Assembly: GCA_022414725.1 (NCBI GenBank)
Contig: CM039462.1
Span: 60,429,428 to 60,493,427, forward strand
Reading direction: 5' to 3'
Source: Microglena sp. YARC
Taxonomy: Eukaryota > Chlorophyta > Chlorophyceae > Chlamydomonadales > Chlamydomonadaceae
DNA: 64,000 bases
Under the pieces are notes generated by a model. The model was not told the origin of the DNA. It did no database searches and was given only the letters and a program-made list of their open reading frames with translations. Below are positions 43,701 through 53,630 of the stretch, in pieces (the first letter of the stretch is position 1; every line of letters begins with the position of its first letter). The position numbers and the translations under genes are program-made.

Positions 43701-43929
43701 TGGTGTGCGTTGGATGCTTGCAATGCACGGTTGAGGCAGGGGAGCACAAGTGTGAGTGGTAGGGGCTTCTGTGTGCCTGTGGGGAGTGGGTTAAGTTTTT
43801 TGAGTCCAGCCATGGTGAGCTTAATGACTTGGCCGTCATCGTAGGTTAGCTTGAAGTACCATGGCCTAGAAAGTGGTCCTTGGAAGGAGGCAGTGCCCCA
43901 GACAGCTTTGTCGAGGCCGCCTTGGACTC
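40755..43929 (-). mobile_element. G2: inverted, internally deleted copy of G1
   Basis: The minus strand matches G1: 43870-41099 corresponds to about 20263-23005, and 41097-40755 to 33883-34226. The join at about 41097 removes the leader and most of Gag. X-prime ORF, the four G-runs (here C-runs at 42169, 42283, 42411 and 42854 regions) and the shared 52-bp segment are retained. Copia B sits at its right border, and the element resumes at 50989. Similarity to G1 is very high by eye, with small indels. Confidence 0.85.
42950..43929 (-). pseudogene. X-prime ORF, G2 copy (interrupted by copia B)
   Basis: Same unknown protein as 20271-21158, with frame breaks near 43673 and 43250. Its frame extends upstream as GLDKAVWGTASFQGPLSRPW to the copia B target site. 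It resumes beyond copia B (50989 to about 51050) as KMLVIKHVRVQ, showing that copia B entered the ORF. Confidence 0.6.
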
Positions 43930-44328
43930 TGTCAGCATGAATTGCGGTGCTCTCAAGCGTTTTATGACTTGGTGACTACTTATGTACTCCCTTAGAACTA
44001 TGGGAGGCCCTGATAGCTTCCCATAGTGATAGCTTCCCGTAGAACTGAGTCATCCTTTTAGTGACTCAGTGTCAGCTTCCTATTGACTGCCTGTCTCTCT
44101 GTGTCTTATCGGTCTCTCCCTGACATGTCCTGTGTTAAACGGTGTCAGGGGTGACAAGATCCGGGCTTAGGGTCTATCCAGGTTACAGGCATCCACTTCG
44201 CCCACCGCTGGTGTCCTTTAGTGTACGTCCTTGCTTGTAACGTTATTCTCGTCTCTGTGTATAGATTGGCGCGTCTGTCTCCGCTGCATACATCTCTGTC
44301 CACTCTTAGAAGTGCTTAATAGCTGATA
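43930..44328 (+). repeat. copia B 5' LTR
   Basis: From TGTCAGC to GCTGATA, followed by ggttctgggc as candidate primer-binding site. It differs from the 3' LTR by a few bases and short indels (atgggaggccc versus atcggccc; tttt versus ttt; gggg versus ggg). Confidence 0.93.
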
Positions 44329-44365
44329 GGTTCTGGGCTTCATCTCGATCTACCACTGCTTTATA

Positions 44366-46599
44366 ATGCAACTTCCGCGTGGGCCTCCTGCCGGCTTCGA
44401 AAAGCTAACCCCACAGAATGGTTTGTCTTGGTCGCGCGGTATGGAGAGCGTCATTGTATCCAATGGCTGCGACCGCATTCTTCCGTTCAAGACTCGTGTT
44501 CCCACTGATTGGCTTGATGATTGCGCGCCAGCGGCCTCTGCTGCCTTAGATGAGTCTCCTTCCGCCATCATGGAAGACATCCCCCCCTACCAAACCTCCA
44601 TTTCTCTCCCTCCTTCTCCTCTTGTCCAACGCCTCCTTCCTGAGGTAGAGGATATTCTGATGCGTCTATGCTGCGTCTCGACTCAGATCATCAAATAAAA
44701 GTCTTCTCCTCCGCCTCCTGATGCCCGTTTTGAGTATGACAATGCTGATCTGGCTCGCCATAAGCATGAAGATGGCTACTACACTGAGGATGACGATGAC
44801 GACGAAGAGGAAGACCTACAGAGTGCGCGGAGTGGTGACTTCGGTGGAGTCACACCTTCCACTGCCACTCGTGTTTTTGAGTCTCCGGTGTTTGAGCACC
44901 AGTCGGCCCTCCTCCTCCTCCTCCTCCTCCTGTCTACAAGCCTCCGACTGCTCCTCCGCATCCACCTGCGGTACCTGAGTTGGCTATGCCGACTTTGCTG
45001 AGAAGCTCGTCACTTGGTCCTTTGATTCCTCCCCTCCCCTTTGTTCGCAACCCTTCTGAGCGAGCTCTGGCTGGCTACCACACGCGAGGTCTCGTGAGAC
45101 TGCTGCTGCTGCCTCGAGTGTCCACAGCGATGCTGCTGGCCCTCCCTGAATCCACTCCACCTCCACCGGTGGAGCAGCCTCCTGCCCTTCTCCTTTTCCT
45201 CCCCCCTGCCCTACTACCCGAATCGCTCGCTGGGATGCTTATCCTGGGAGCACCTGCTTGATGGCTCCACACCTTCGCGCATGGATGTGCGGAGTTTGCC
45301 GCCAAATTCGCCAGGGCGCAGAAAGCTGGTGACTCCTTGGACCGCACTTTGTACGGTAGGATGGATCAGGCTGCCACTCGGGCTAATCTAGATACGAAGG
45401 GGCGGGCTAGGCGAGTGATGGTGTTCTCTGAGTTGGGTCATGCATGCCGTGCTTATCTGGGGCCTGTGCAGGCAGGGATTGACTACCCCCTCCTGGTGGT
45501 GCTACCTTTGGTGGATTGGGAGTTCGAAATGCAAATCTACGCAAGTACCAGTTTTGCCCAAAGTTCCTCTCAGCTTTGTACCTCCTAGGCCAGATTTTGA
45601 GCTACTCGTAAATGTTGCGGAGTTCTTTGGATGAGATTGAGAACCTTGATGACCAGCGTGCATATGATGCTGGCATCGCTGCCGAGTACTTTCTGTCGGT
45701 TCGCGCTATGTATGATGCCACGCCGTTTTCGCCTGTTGCCTCACCACCTGCCTCTCCTAGTCAGACTCGTGTAGATCCTGCACTGTTAGGATTTAGTACC
45801 CTGCCCCTTGCACGCCAGGAGTTCATGTGTCTCACCATGATGCTCGCGCACATGACGGAACCGATGGTACAGGTGTATCAGGATTTTGCTACACCTCGCG
45901 ATATCTTACTGCATATCAAGAGGCAGCATTCTGATGCCCTTGCTGCTCGGGTTCCCCTCATGCTTGTTGAGCTTCGTAGTGTGACCATGAACAAACTCTG
46001 AACCCGTGGATGTGTTCTTTCGCAGGGTGCGGCAGTTGTGCACTGATCTTCGCAGTGCGGGATACCCTCAGCCGCAGCGTCACGCGATGCACACTATAAT
46101 CAATGGCATCACTCACCCTCGATTCGATTCGCTGCGCCTCCAGTTTGGCTTTGAGTTGTACCAGAACAAGACCGTAGACTACTGGTCTTGTCTTGATGCT
46201 TATAGATCGTTAGATTTCTTAAATGTGTCTCTCCCCAGGTCTGATCCAAGGCATCCTGGCTGGTCCCGCGACCCTCCCCAGATCCCTGCTAATGCTGCTT
46301 TCCAGCGGGGCAAGGGATCTGGTTCTCAGAGTTCCGGGGGCACCAAGAGGCGCTTGGATTGCACTTGGGGACCCTGTCGTTCGAAAACGAGCCACTCGGA
46401 AGACCGCTGCTTTACAAAGTATCCGGAACTCAGAAAGGCCAAGGGACGTGCACCTGGTTCTGAACCGGTGCCCGTAGCTTTGGCCCTTCCAGGGTCGCTT
46501 ACACGTAAGCAGCTGTCGTCCTTGCAGGCTCAGATCGATGGGTACGCCATTTCAAAGAAACTAGGAGGTAAGCTCTGTCCTATTTTCTTGCACGACTAA
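44366..46599 (+). pseudogene. copia B Gag with zinc knuckle (frameshifted)
   Basis: Starts MQLPRGPPAGFEKL at 44366. A stop follows STQIIK at 44696-44698, and the related frame resumes with DEEEDLQSARSGDFGGVTPS. Capsid-like frames are 45612-46001 and 46006-46599. The latter ends with CTWGPCRSKTSHSEDRC, a Cys/His knuckle, and LPGSLTRKQLSSLQAQIDGY. Three or more frame breaks. Confidence 0.83.
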
Positions 46600-46622
46600 G
46601 TTCTCAAAACATTTGCAGCCCA

Positions 46623-48629
46623 AGTCTTTCTGAAGGTATCTGGCATGTGGACTCGGGAGCTGGGATGTCAATCACAGGTGATAGGTCGTTGTTCACTGTG
46701 TTTGAATCCTCTGCTGTTGGGCCTGCAGTTCGATTTGCTGATGGGGTGATTCAACGGTCAGAGGGTATGGGGTCCATCGTGTTATGTAGTGATTGGTTAC
46801 CAACATCAATCACCTTAACCAATGTTCTATACATACCCCACTGTCCAGTAAATCTCCTGTCCGTACATGCTGTAGCTCATTCCCTCCACTGCAAGATTGC
46901 TTTTGATAGTATTAGTTGTACTGCCACTCAGGGCTCTTCTGTGCTCTGGTCCTTTCCTGCTTCCCAGTGATGGTGTGTATAAGTTTGCATGTAGGCCTTG
47001 TCACACCTCCAGTCGTTGTTTGAGGGTTGCTGAATATTATCCAGCTTTTGCACTTGATGTTGATGAGGACGGTGGAGTTATTATCCCTACCATTCCTGCA
47101 TGGTTGTGGCATAGGCGACTGGGTCATCCCGGTTATGATGCCTTGCACAACCTTGTCAAGCGTGGTATGGTTAAGAACTTACCCCTCAGCCTTCATCAAG
47201 TACAAAAGATGGGTAAGATCCCATGTGATGCTTGTCAAAAGGCTAAGGGAAAGCGTCTCCCTTTTCCTAAAGAAAGCATGACTGAGGTCCTTGCACCCCT
47301 CCAACGCCTTCACTTGGATATCATGGGACCGGTTCATATTAGGGGTCTTCGTGGGGAGTTTTATATCTTGTGCCTTGTAGACCAATTCTCTGGCTATGCT
47401 GAGGTATTGTGCTTGAGGACCAAGGATGAAGCTCCCTTAGCAGTCCAGACTATCATCCTCAGATGGTCAAATCAGCTGCAGGGGTTTGCCTTTAAGTGTC
47501 TGAGATCTGACAGGGCTAAAGAGTTTATAGTTAAATGGTTCGAGGATTGGTTAGAATCGGTTGGGGCAGTACATGAGTTGTCTTTGGCATACACTGCACA
47601 GCAGAATGCAACTGTGGAAAGGTATAATGGGGTCCTTCAGAATATAGCTAGGAGTATCCACTTGGAGTCTAAGCTTACTAAGTCCTTTTGGCCCTATGCC
47701 TTCCTGGCTGCTTGTTACCTTAGAAACCGTCTGCCTAACCAGGGACGCAAGACACCCTTTGAGTTGTTTTATGGGGTGAAACCTGATGTGTCGTTATTAC
47801 GTGTGTTTGGATGCCCTGCTATGTTACTCTAGTCAATGGGAAGAAACGTAATAAGCTAGACGAAAGGGCGTTATCTGGTAGACTGGTTGGGTATTCTCTG
47901 GTGAGTAAGGGTTATTTTGTTTGGGTTCCTAAGTTGCGCCAGGTAGTAGAGAGTCGTGATGTACTCTTCTATGAGCAGTTTGATCATAACTGCATTCCTG
48001 GGCTAACTCCCTATGATGGGTCGCCATATGTCTCTAGCATCCCTGCCGCCATCAACGGACACATGCCTGAGGTTGCGGTTGATTCCCTAGACCCTTTGTC
48101 TTCCCCAATTGTTGACCACTGTCCTGGCCATAGGATGACTCTGCGACCTAGGTCGGGGGCCAGTGGTACTGTTTTGCGTGAGAACACACTGGGCGGGCGA
48201 GTTTCTGCGGCTCCTACGGACAAAATCTTAGCCGAATCTCAGGGGGTCGCCAGGCCCTCCTCTGCGTCACATTCCGTCGGTGAAGTCGTTGGATTTACAC
48301 CAACTCAGACTATAGTGGATCCTTTGTTAGATCCATTGCCTACTAGTCATCATACTCCCATCATCACTGATAGCTCGATGGAGTTGGTGAACGCTTCACC
48401 TCCTGCCGTCTCTGATAGATTACTCAGGAGTCCGGGTGATGATGTAGCCGTTGCAGATGATGCAAGTGATGATCTTGAACCGTGGTCAGGCTCCGATACT
48501 GCGTATGGCTGGGGTGTTCCGGTCGACCCAGGCTTCGTTGATTTAGAGGCAAAGAAGGCCGGCCCAGTTCAACCAGGCAGTAGTTCTGCACTGGGGGCTT
48601 TCCTAATGGTTACTGCTGATACTGCTTGA
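46623..48629 (+). pseudogene. copia B protease and integrase
   Basis: IWHVDSGAGMSITGDRSLF is the protease active site. Frame 46897-47832 is a nearly whole integrase: LWHRRLGHPGYDALH and CDACQKAKGK (HHCC zinc), RLHLDIMGP (Asp), CLRSDRAKEF (Asp) and NATVERYNG (Glu). Frame 47811-48629 carries the C-terminal RLVGYSLVSKGYFVWVP and a linker. Breaks lie at about 46960 and 47815. Confidence 0.9.
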
Positions 48630-48660
48630 TACCCCCGCTGCCCATGTACAAGTAAACTGC

Positions 48661-50269
48661 TTGTACGTGGGAGCATCTGTTGCATGCACCACTGAACTGA
48701 CCTACAAAGCTGCCATGTTGCATACCAACCCTGACAGGGATCAATGGCTTCTTGCCATGAAGGATGAGATGGCTTCCCTTCATGCCCATGGTACATGGGT
48801 TCTCACTCCACAGCCTCGTAAGCAGAAGATCCTGTCTGGCAGGTGGTTATTTGTGAAGAAGATTGGTGTTGATGGTACTATACGCTTCAAGGCACGTTTT
48901 GTGGTCCGTGGTTTTCTGCAGCGTCCTGGGCTGGATTTTCATGATGTATATGCCCCTGTCTCCTCCAAAGCAGGTCTTAGGGTGCTCCTGGCTGCCATCA
49001 CTCATAGGAAGATGTTTGTTCGGCAGCTAGACATCAAGACTGCATTCCTAAATGCCAAGCTGGAGCCTGGTCTGGACCTGTACTGCCACCAGCCTGAGGG
49101 CTTTAGGCACCTTGGTCCTAACGGTGTTCCACTTGTCTGCAACTGATCAAGTCCCTTTATGGATTGAAGCAGGCACCCAGAGCTTGGAGTAGGGATGTCA
49201 AGCGGGTTCTGGTTGCTCATGGCTTTACTATGTGCAAGGCAGAACCTGCTCTGTACTTTAGGAAGGATTCTGATGGTGGGTGGAGCTATGTCCTGACCTA
49301 TGTTGATGACTTTATCTGTGCTTTTAGTGAGCTGGATAGGTATGTGTTGCTGATCCAGGCAATGGAAGCAGCTGGCTGGGAGGTCAAAGAGATGGGTGTT
49401 CCAATTCAGTTCCTCTCTTTGGACATGGATGTTACCCTTGACTCTGAAGGCAGGTGTGTTCAGATCAATCTCTCTCAGCACACCTACATTGTTGATCTGG
49501 TGGAGCAGTTTGGTCTTACTGCTGCTGCCCCACCCAAGTTTGCTGCTCCCATGGCCAAATCCACTGTTTCTGACGCCCCTGGAGAGCCCCTGCCGTCTAA
49601 TAGCCAGTACCTCTCTCTTGTAGGTGCTTTGCTATACCTGGCCACTTGCACCAGGCCTGATATTTCCTTTGCTGTTAGCTATTTATCCAGGTTCTCTGCT
49701 CACCCTACAGTCCCTCTCTGGGGGCTGCCAAACGGTTACTCTTGTATTTGAGAACACATTCTCACCTGGGTCTCACTTACACCCACAGCCCTGATTTCAC
49801 TTTTACTGTCTTTAGTGACTCATCTTATGCTGATGATGGGTCTGACAGGAGATCTCAGACTGGCTTTGCAGTTCTAGCTGGTGGGTGCATTGTTAACTGG
49901 ATGAGCAAGCGACAGCCTACTGTTGCTATTAGCTCTAGTGAGGCTGAGTATCAGGCCCTGTCCCAGGCTGCCAGGGAGGTCCAATGGTTGAAGAAATTGA
50001 GGGTGGATCTGGGTCTGCCTTGTGCTTTGGTTACAATTCAGGGTGACAACTTAGGTTCCCTGAGTTGGGCCACTGACTGGCAGCTTCTGCCTCGCAGCAA
50101 GCACATTGATGTTATTCATCACTACATCAAGGAGCTGGTGGAGAATGGCCAACTGGCTGTTGCCTATGTTAACACTGTGGATAACTGTGCTGACCCCTTC
50201 ACCAAGCCCATTGATCCTGCTGTGTTCTGGCGGTTTGTCCGTATGCTTGGAATGACCGCTACTTCTTAG
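48661..50269 (+). pseudogene. copia B reverse transcriptase and RNase H
   Basis: Three long frames. 48661-49146 holds SGRWLFVKKIGVDG and FVRQLDIKTAFLNAKL. 49164-49751 holds KQAPRAWSRDV, the catalytic YVDDF and CTRPDISFAVSYL. 49742-50269 is a full RNase H (FSDSSYADDGSDRRSQTGFA; SSSEAEYQALSQAAREVQW; LLPRSKHIDVIHHYIKELV) to the stop. Single-base breaks at about 49143 and 49730 separate them. Confidence 0.92.
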
Positions 50270-50594
50270 GGTCATTTTTTAGTTTTTTTTGGTTACATAC
50301 GTTTCTTGTTTTTTGGTTATCATTGTATGGCATTAGGTTCCTATTCCCGGATCGGGTTTTCTATACCGTTGTTACCCGTCATTGATATTCGGTTATCCTC
50401 TTTTCTCCCTTGGCACTCTTTGGTATTTTGCCTTGGTCCATTCCTTCATTTACACCCTTTGGGTTACATTTGAAGTTCTCTCGTTTTTTTCGGAGTTCTT
50501 TAATTTTTTTTTTTAATCTGTTACATATAGTTCTATGTCCCCAGTGCCATAGGTGGAGTAGTAGTATTGTATGTCACCTGTGTCATTGGTGGAG
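50270..50594 (+). other. copia B 3' untranslated region
   Basis: Like copia A: T-rich tracts, the ggcattaggttcctattccc segment, and two atgtc-ac-gtgtcat-ggtggag motifs before the LTR. Confidence 0.75.
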
Positions 50595-50988
50595 TGTCAG
50601 CATGAATTGCGGTGCTCTCAAGCGTTTTATGACTTGGTGACTACTTATGTACTCCCTTAGAACTATCGGCCCTGATAGCTTCCCATAGTGATAGCTTCCC
50701 GTAGAACTGAGTCATCCTTTAGTGACTCAGTGTCAGCTTCCTATTGACTGCCTGTCTCTCTGTGTCTTATCGGTCTCTCCCTGACATGTCCTGTGTTAAA
50801 CGGTGTCAGGGTGACAAGATCCGGGCTTAGGGTCTATCCAGGTTACAGGCATCCACTTCGCCCACCGCTGGTGTCCTTTAGTGTACGTCCTTGCTTGTAA
50901 CGTTATTCTCGTCTCTGTGTATAGATTGGCGCGTCTGTCTCCGCTGCATACATCTCTGTCCACTCTTAGAAGTGCTTAATAGCTGATA
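50595..50988 (+). repeat. copia B 3' LTR
   Basis: 394 bp from TGTCAGC to GCTGATA, followed by the duplication GACTC. Confidence 0.93.
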
Positions 50989-51098
50989 GACTCTGACATG
51001 TTTGATGACAAGCATCTTGTCGCAGGCGAGGGCGGCCCTCGACGATAGGACCCGTATGGCTTGGGCCTACGCCGCATCATTCCGTAAGAGCGCTTCAT
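50989..51098 (-). pseudogene. Arg-rich N-terminus resembling a CRESS-type capsid protein
   Basis: From ATG at 51098 the minus strand encodes a short, strongly basic start: MKRSYG, then MMRRRPKPYG, then SYRRG. This is the usual style of capsid N-termini in circular Rep-encoding ssDNA viruses. A TATA-like TATTTAAG lies about 50 nt upstream, and an ori-like stem-loop lies 60-135 nt upstream. The basic reading fades after about 20 codons, where the frame of the X-prime ORF takes over in another frame. Copia B interrupts at 50989. Confidence 0.4.
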
Positions 51099-51158
51099 TA
51101 GTAATGGGATATGCTGACGTGGCAACAAAGGCGCGTGCTTAAATAGGATCAGACTCGC

Positions 51159-51232
51159 CTCAGGCAATTCTCTAGGGTAATACTGTCGGCAGATTTGAGT
51201 GAGTCTGCCTCTACCTAGAGAATTTGCCTGAG
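51159..51232 (-). promoter_or_regulatory. stem-loop with CAGTATTAC nonanucleotide (CRESS-virus-like origin)
   Basis: An 18-bp stem: 51159-51176 pairs with 51214-51232 with one bulged base. The nonanucleotide CAGTATTAC on the minus strand (51177-51185) is at the loop edge, followed by an inner GGCAGA/TCTGCC hairpin (51188-51193 with 51204-51209) that may act as iterons. NANTATTAC in a stem-loop is the rolling-circle origin signature of circo-, gemini- and related viruses. The loop here (37 nt) is longer than usual. Confidence 0.55.
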
Positions 51233-51398
51233 TCGGCTTCGGCCCGGGGGGGCCTCGCCGAATCGACGACGAGCGAACGCGCAAAGAACCTACCTGCCGG
51301 TGGGGCTATCAGTTCGGCCGCGCACCCTTAAGGGGCACGCTTTCCCTCCTTTCATTTTAGATGGAAGATTGTTATTATTTATCTATGCTAAGCGCATG

Positions 51399-51441
51399 GC
51401 CTTTATTACTCTCCCAGGAGTTGAACCTGGGCTAACCGCGG
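51399..51441 (-). other. tRNA-like hairpin (TPsiC-arm within an acceptor-like stem)
   Basis: On the minus strand, tactctccc pairs with gggagagta around an inner arm ccagg-ttcaact-cctgg that fits a TPsiC arm and a Pol III B box. D and anticodon arms are missing. An AATAAA lies at its 3' end. It may be a tRNA fragment or a structured 3' element after the capsid-like frame. Confidence 0.3.
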
Positions 51442-51482
51442 GGAGAGTAGGTGGTATTTAAAATACCTTTTGTTTTTTTTAT

Positions 51483-51690
51483 TTACTTGGGGTTCTTAAA
51501 CTCCATAGTAAATTCACATTGAACAGTATACTGATAAGGATTGAATGAAGGTGTGCCGGCTGTATTAAGAATATAACCACCAACAGCAGCACCAAAGTGA
51601 TTAACACCGGGATTATCGGTATCGATCCAAGTATTAGCTTTGGGTGCGGCACCAGCAATTGCAGAAGTCTCTGGAGCGAGTCTGCGGGGT
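51483..51690 (-). pseudogene. C-terminus of a CRESS-type capsid-like protein
   Basis: The minus-strand frame ending at TAA (51485-51483) reads NTWIDTDNPGVNHFGAAVGG, then PYQYTVQCEFTMEFKNPK. The aromatic and beta-rich end, with a final F-x-NP-K, resembles the last strands of jelly-roll capsids of circo-like viruses. Base composition is AT-richer than the neighbouring retroelement. It abuts the PHD-finger end of G3 near 51690 without an LTR. Family assignment is by pattern only. Confidence 0.45.
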
Positions 51691-51840
51691 GGGGAAAAGG
51701 TTAGGTTCCTTCTGTGGTGCCTCTGGGATGCGTCCTGCGGGGATTGCAGTGATGCCGCTGGCTTTGCAGTTGGGGCAGAACCAATCCTCGACGGGCACTA
51801 CAGAGAGAGGTGGGTCAAGGCAGTGAGTGTGGTAATGGCC
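51690..51840 (-). pseudogene. PHD finger at the end of integrase (split by a frameshift)
   Basis: The first half is in the integrase frame (CNLSPCHLPNLDGTI) and the second half in frame 51634-51891 (HYHTHCLDPPLSVVPVEDWF then CPNC). Together they give the Cys4-His-Cys3 pattern of a PHD finger. Such modules read histone H3 tails and could direct integration to certain chromatin, as chromodomains do in chromoviruses. Confidence 0.75.
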
Positions 51841-52852
51841 TGATTGTGCCATCCAAGTTAGGGAGGTGGCAAGGAGACAAATTGCAGGCATGGTTGGTGA
51901 TGGTGCAACCGCAACGTCCTTGCAAGAAGACGACTTCAGTTGGTTTGAGGTCGATGATGCGCATGATCATGCCTTGGGCAGCCATCTGCAAGGAGTTGCG
52001 CACGTTGGGACGGCGGATGTACACAAAGTCTCCCACCTGGAATTTGCGTAGGCGAGGGTGATAGGCCCCCCCCCTGATCTTTGCGTAGCGCAGGGTGTCC
52101 CTGTGGTGGGCGATTTCTATGTGATTGGCAATAGTTGGGCTGACTCTCTTGATCCATTGAGCGCGCTCTAGGAGAGTGTCTGTCAGAGCTTGCACCTGTG
52201 TGCTGTCTGTCAGGTCGGGCAGCGGCGCTGTCATGGCAAGCTGTGCCTCAGGGTTGTTCATGACCGGAGCCCGGGCGTACAGCAGAGTGAAGGGGGCGCA
52301 CTTAGTAGTCTCCTGAGGGCTACAGTTGTACGCTGTTACGACCTTGGCTATGTCAATGTCCCATGTGTCAGTGGCCAGGTTTTCAGAGCAGATCTTGGTC
52401 AAGGCTGCCTTGATGGTACCGACGCTTCGCTCCACAAAACCGTTGCCCTGAGGGTGGTTAGGGTGGATAGTCATGTGGTCAATGAAGTTGTGAAGCAGAT
52501 GTTCCTTGAATTTGCCTTGGAACTCTGGTCCATTGTCAGAGATGCAGAGTGCGTATGCGCCAAAGTTTGCCAAGACTCCATGAGAATGCGCGTAGACTGT
52601 ATGTATGGCCTCCTTGGCTGGGATGGGGACCACTACGAGTGCGGCGCTGATATACTCCACGGCGTGCATGAGCATAGTGTTGCCCCTGGCTGTCTTGTTG
52701 TAGGGACCAGACAAATCAATTCCCCAAGCGAAGATGCCATATGAGGCCATGAATCGGGTGGGATTGCAATGTGGCTGTTGGCTGGTTGAAGTAGGCCATG
52801 GCTTGGTCACAGATCTTGCATGTCTTGACCAGAGCTTTGACTTGTTTGACAA
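51815..52852 (-). CDS. G3 integrase catalytic core and C-terminal domain
   Basis: 345-codon frame with GIFAWGIDLSGPYNKTARGN (first Asp), LCISDNGPEFQGKF (second Asp) and NHPQGNGFVERSVG (Glu), the D-D-35-E arrangement of Ty3/gypsy integrases. It then has YNCSPQETTKCAPFTLLYAR and a C-terminal RLRKFQVGDFVYIRRP beta-barrel-like segment. It overlaps the upstream zinc-domain frame by a frameshift near 52750. Confidence 0.92.
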   Translation of the reverse strand: MSNKSKLWSRHARSVTKPWPTSTSQQPHCNPTRFMASYGIFAWGIDLSGPYNKTARGNTMLMHAVEYISAALVVVPIPAKEAIHTVYAHSHGVLANFGAYALCISDNGPEFQGKFKEHLLHNFIDHMTIHPNHPQGNGFVERSVGTIKAALTKICSENLATDTWDIDIAKVVTAYNCSPQETTKCAPFTLLYARAPVMNNPEAQLAMTAPLPDLTDSTQVQALTDTLLERAQWIKRVSPTIANHIEIAHHRDTLRYAKIRGGAYHPRLRKFQVGDFVYIRRPNVRNSLQMAAQGMIMRIIDLKPTEVVFLQGRCGCTITNHACNLSPCHLPNLDGTIRPLPHSLP

Positions 52853-53630
52853 CGCCGTGCCACCAGAAAGAGCTGACCACTAAGTAAGCTGTTCTGCGTG
52901 CCCCAAAGTGTCCGCTGGTCTCGTGGGCCCTCTGAATGAGGATGGACCTCTGGCTGGGGGCTGGGACGATGCGTTCAATGCCGTTGGCTAGGATGCGTAT
53001 GATCCTCTCTTCTCCCGTTGGAGATGCGCCGAGCCTGTACTTTCTTGACCTTGCCAGTACCCGCCTAGTACGAGATGTCGTCCAGTTGGAGCCGAGGACT
53101 CCTCGCCTCAAGTACTCTAAGACAAACTGATCAGAGTGGATGTCTAGACCGTCAGTTTCCTTGGACATTGCAGCAAGGCGCAGGTCAGTATCCAACTGTC
53201 TGCCTGGGGCGAGTGGAGGACTTGGAGCTGAAGATGGCAGAAGAGGCAAAGGAGGGGAGTGTTGCAACGGCTGAGGGTCGGTGGCTGTTGGCTGTTGGCT
53301 GTTGGCTGGGGGCTGGTGGCTGTTGGCTGTTGGCTGTTGGCTGTTGGCTGGTGCAGGTGGCTTTGATGGCCAGATGTGTGGCTTGGCAGCCTTGCTCCTG
53401 GTGACTGCCATCAGGCAAGCAAGCTCAGTGCCATAGAACTGGCGTGTCGGAGGCGTGGGGTCTGATATGCGACCGCCAGAATTGCTGGGATAGCTGGAAG
53501 ATGTTGTCAGAAGAAGAGCTGGGCTGGGAGAAGGTAGTAACTCAGGTCTGGGGGGTGGCTGAAATTCCAGCATAGATGTCAGACGTGTAGGGATTGCCAT
53601 TTCCAAGGTCATTCTGATGATTGCTACCAA
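52716..53630 (-). CDS. G3 linker and integrase H2C2 zinc domain
   Basis: The frame has a Pro/Ser/Gln-rich linker, including an ANSQQPTANSHQPPANSQQP repeat (53270-53350), then HETSGHFGARRTAYLVVSSF and CKICDQ. This is an H-x3-H-x-C-x2-C zinc finger that precedes Ty3-type integrase cores. The N-terminal part overlaps methyltransferase motif X in another frame. Confidence 0.82.
   Translation of the reverse strand: MVAIIRMTLEMAIPTRLTSMLEFQPPPRPELLPSPSPALLLTTSSSYPSNSGGRISDPTPPTRQFYGTELACLMAVTRSKAAKPHIWPSKPPAPANSQQPTANSHQPPANSQQPTATDPQPLQHSPPLPLLPSSAPSPPLAPGRQLDTDLRLAAMSKETDGLDIHSDQFVLEYLRRGVLGSNWTTSRTRRVLARSRKYRLGASPTGEERIIRILANGIERIVPAPSQRSILIQRAHETSGHFGARRTAYLVVSSFWWHGVVKQVKALVKTCKICDQAMAYFNQPTATLQSHPIHGLIWHLRLGN

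Larger units (their letters stand above)
43930..50988 (+). mobile_element. copia B: complete Ty1/copia LTR retrotransposon, same family as copia A
   Basis: 7059 bp, LTRs of 399 and 394 bp, flanked by GACTC (43925-43929 and 50989-50993). It has the same gene order and about the same UTRs as copia A but a longer LTR with extra internal sequence. Coding frames are better preserved than in A but still shifted at several points. Confidence 0.95.

Noticed and set aside
52190..52744. 184-codon plus-strand ORF inside G3
   Set aside because: It is antisense to the integrase catalytic core and shows no motif; a shadow ORF.
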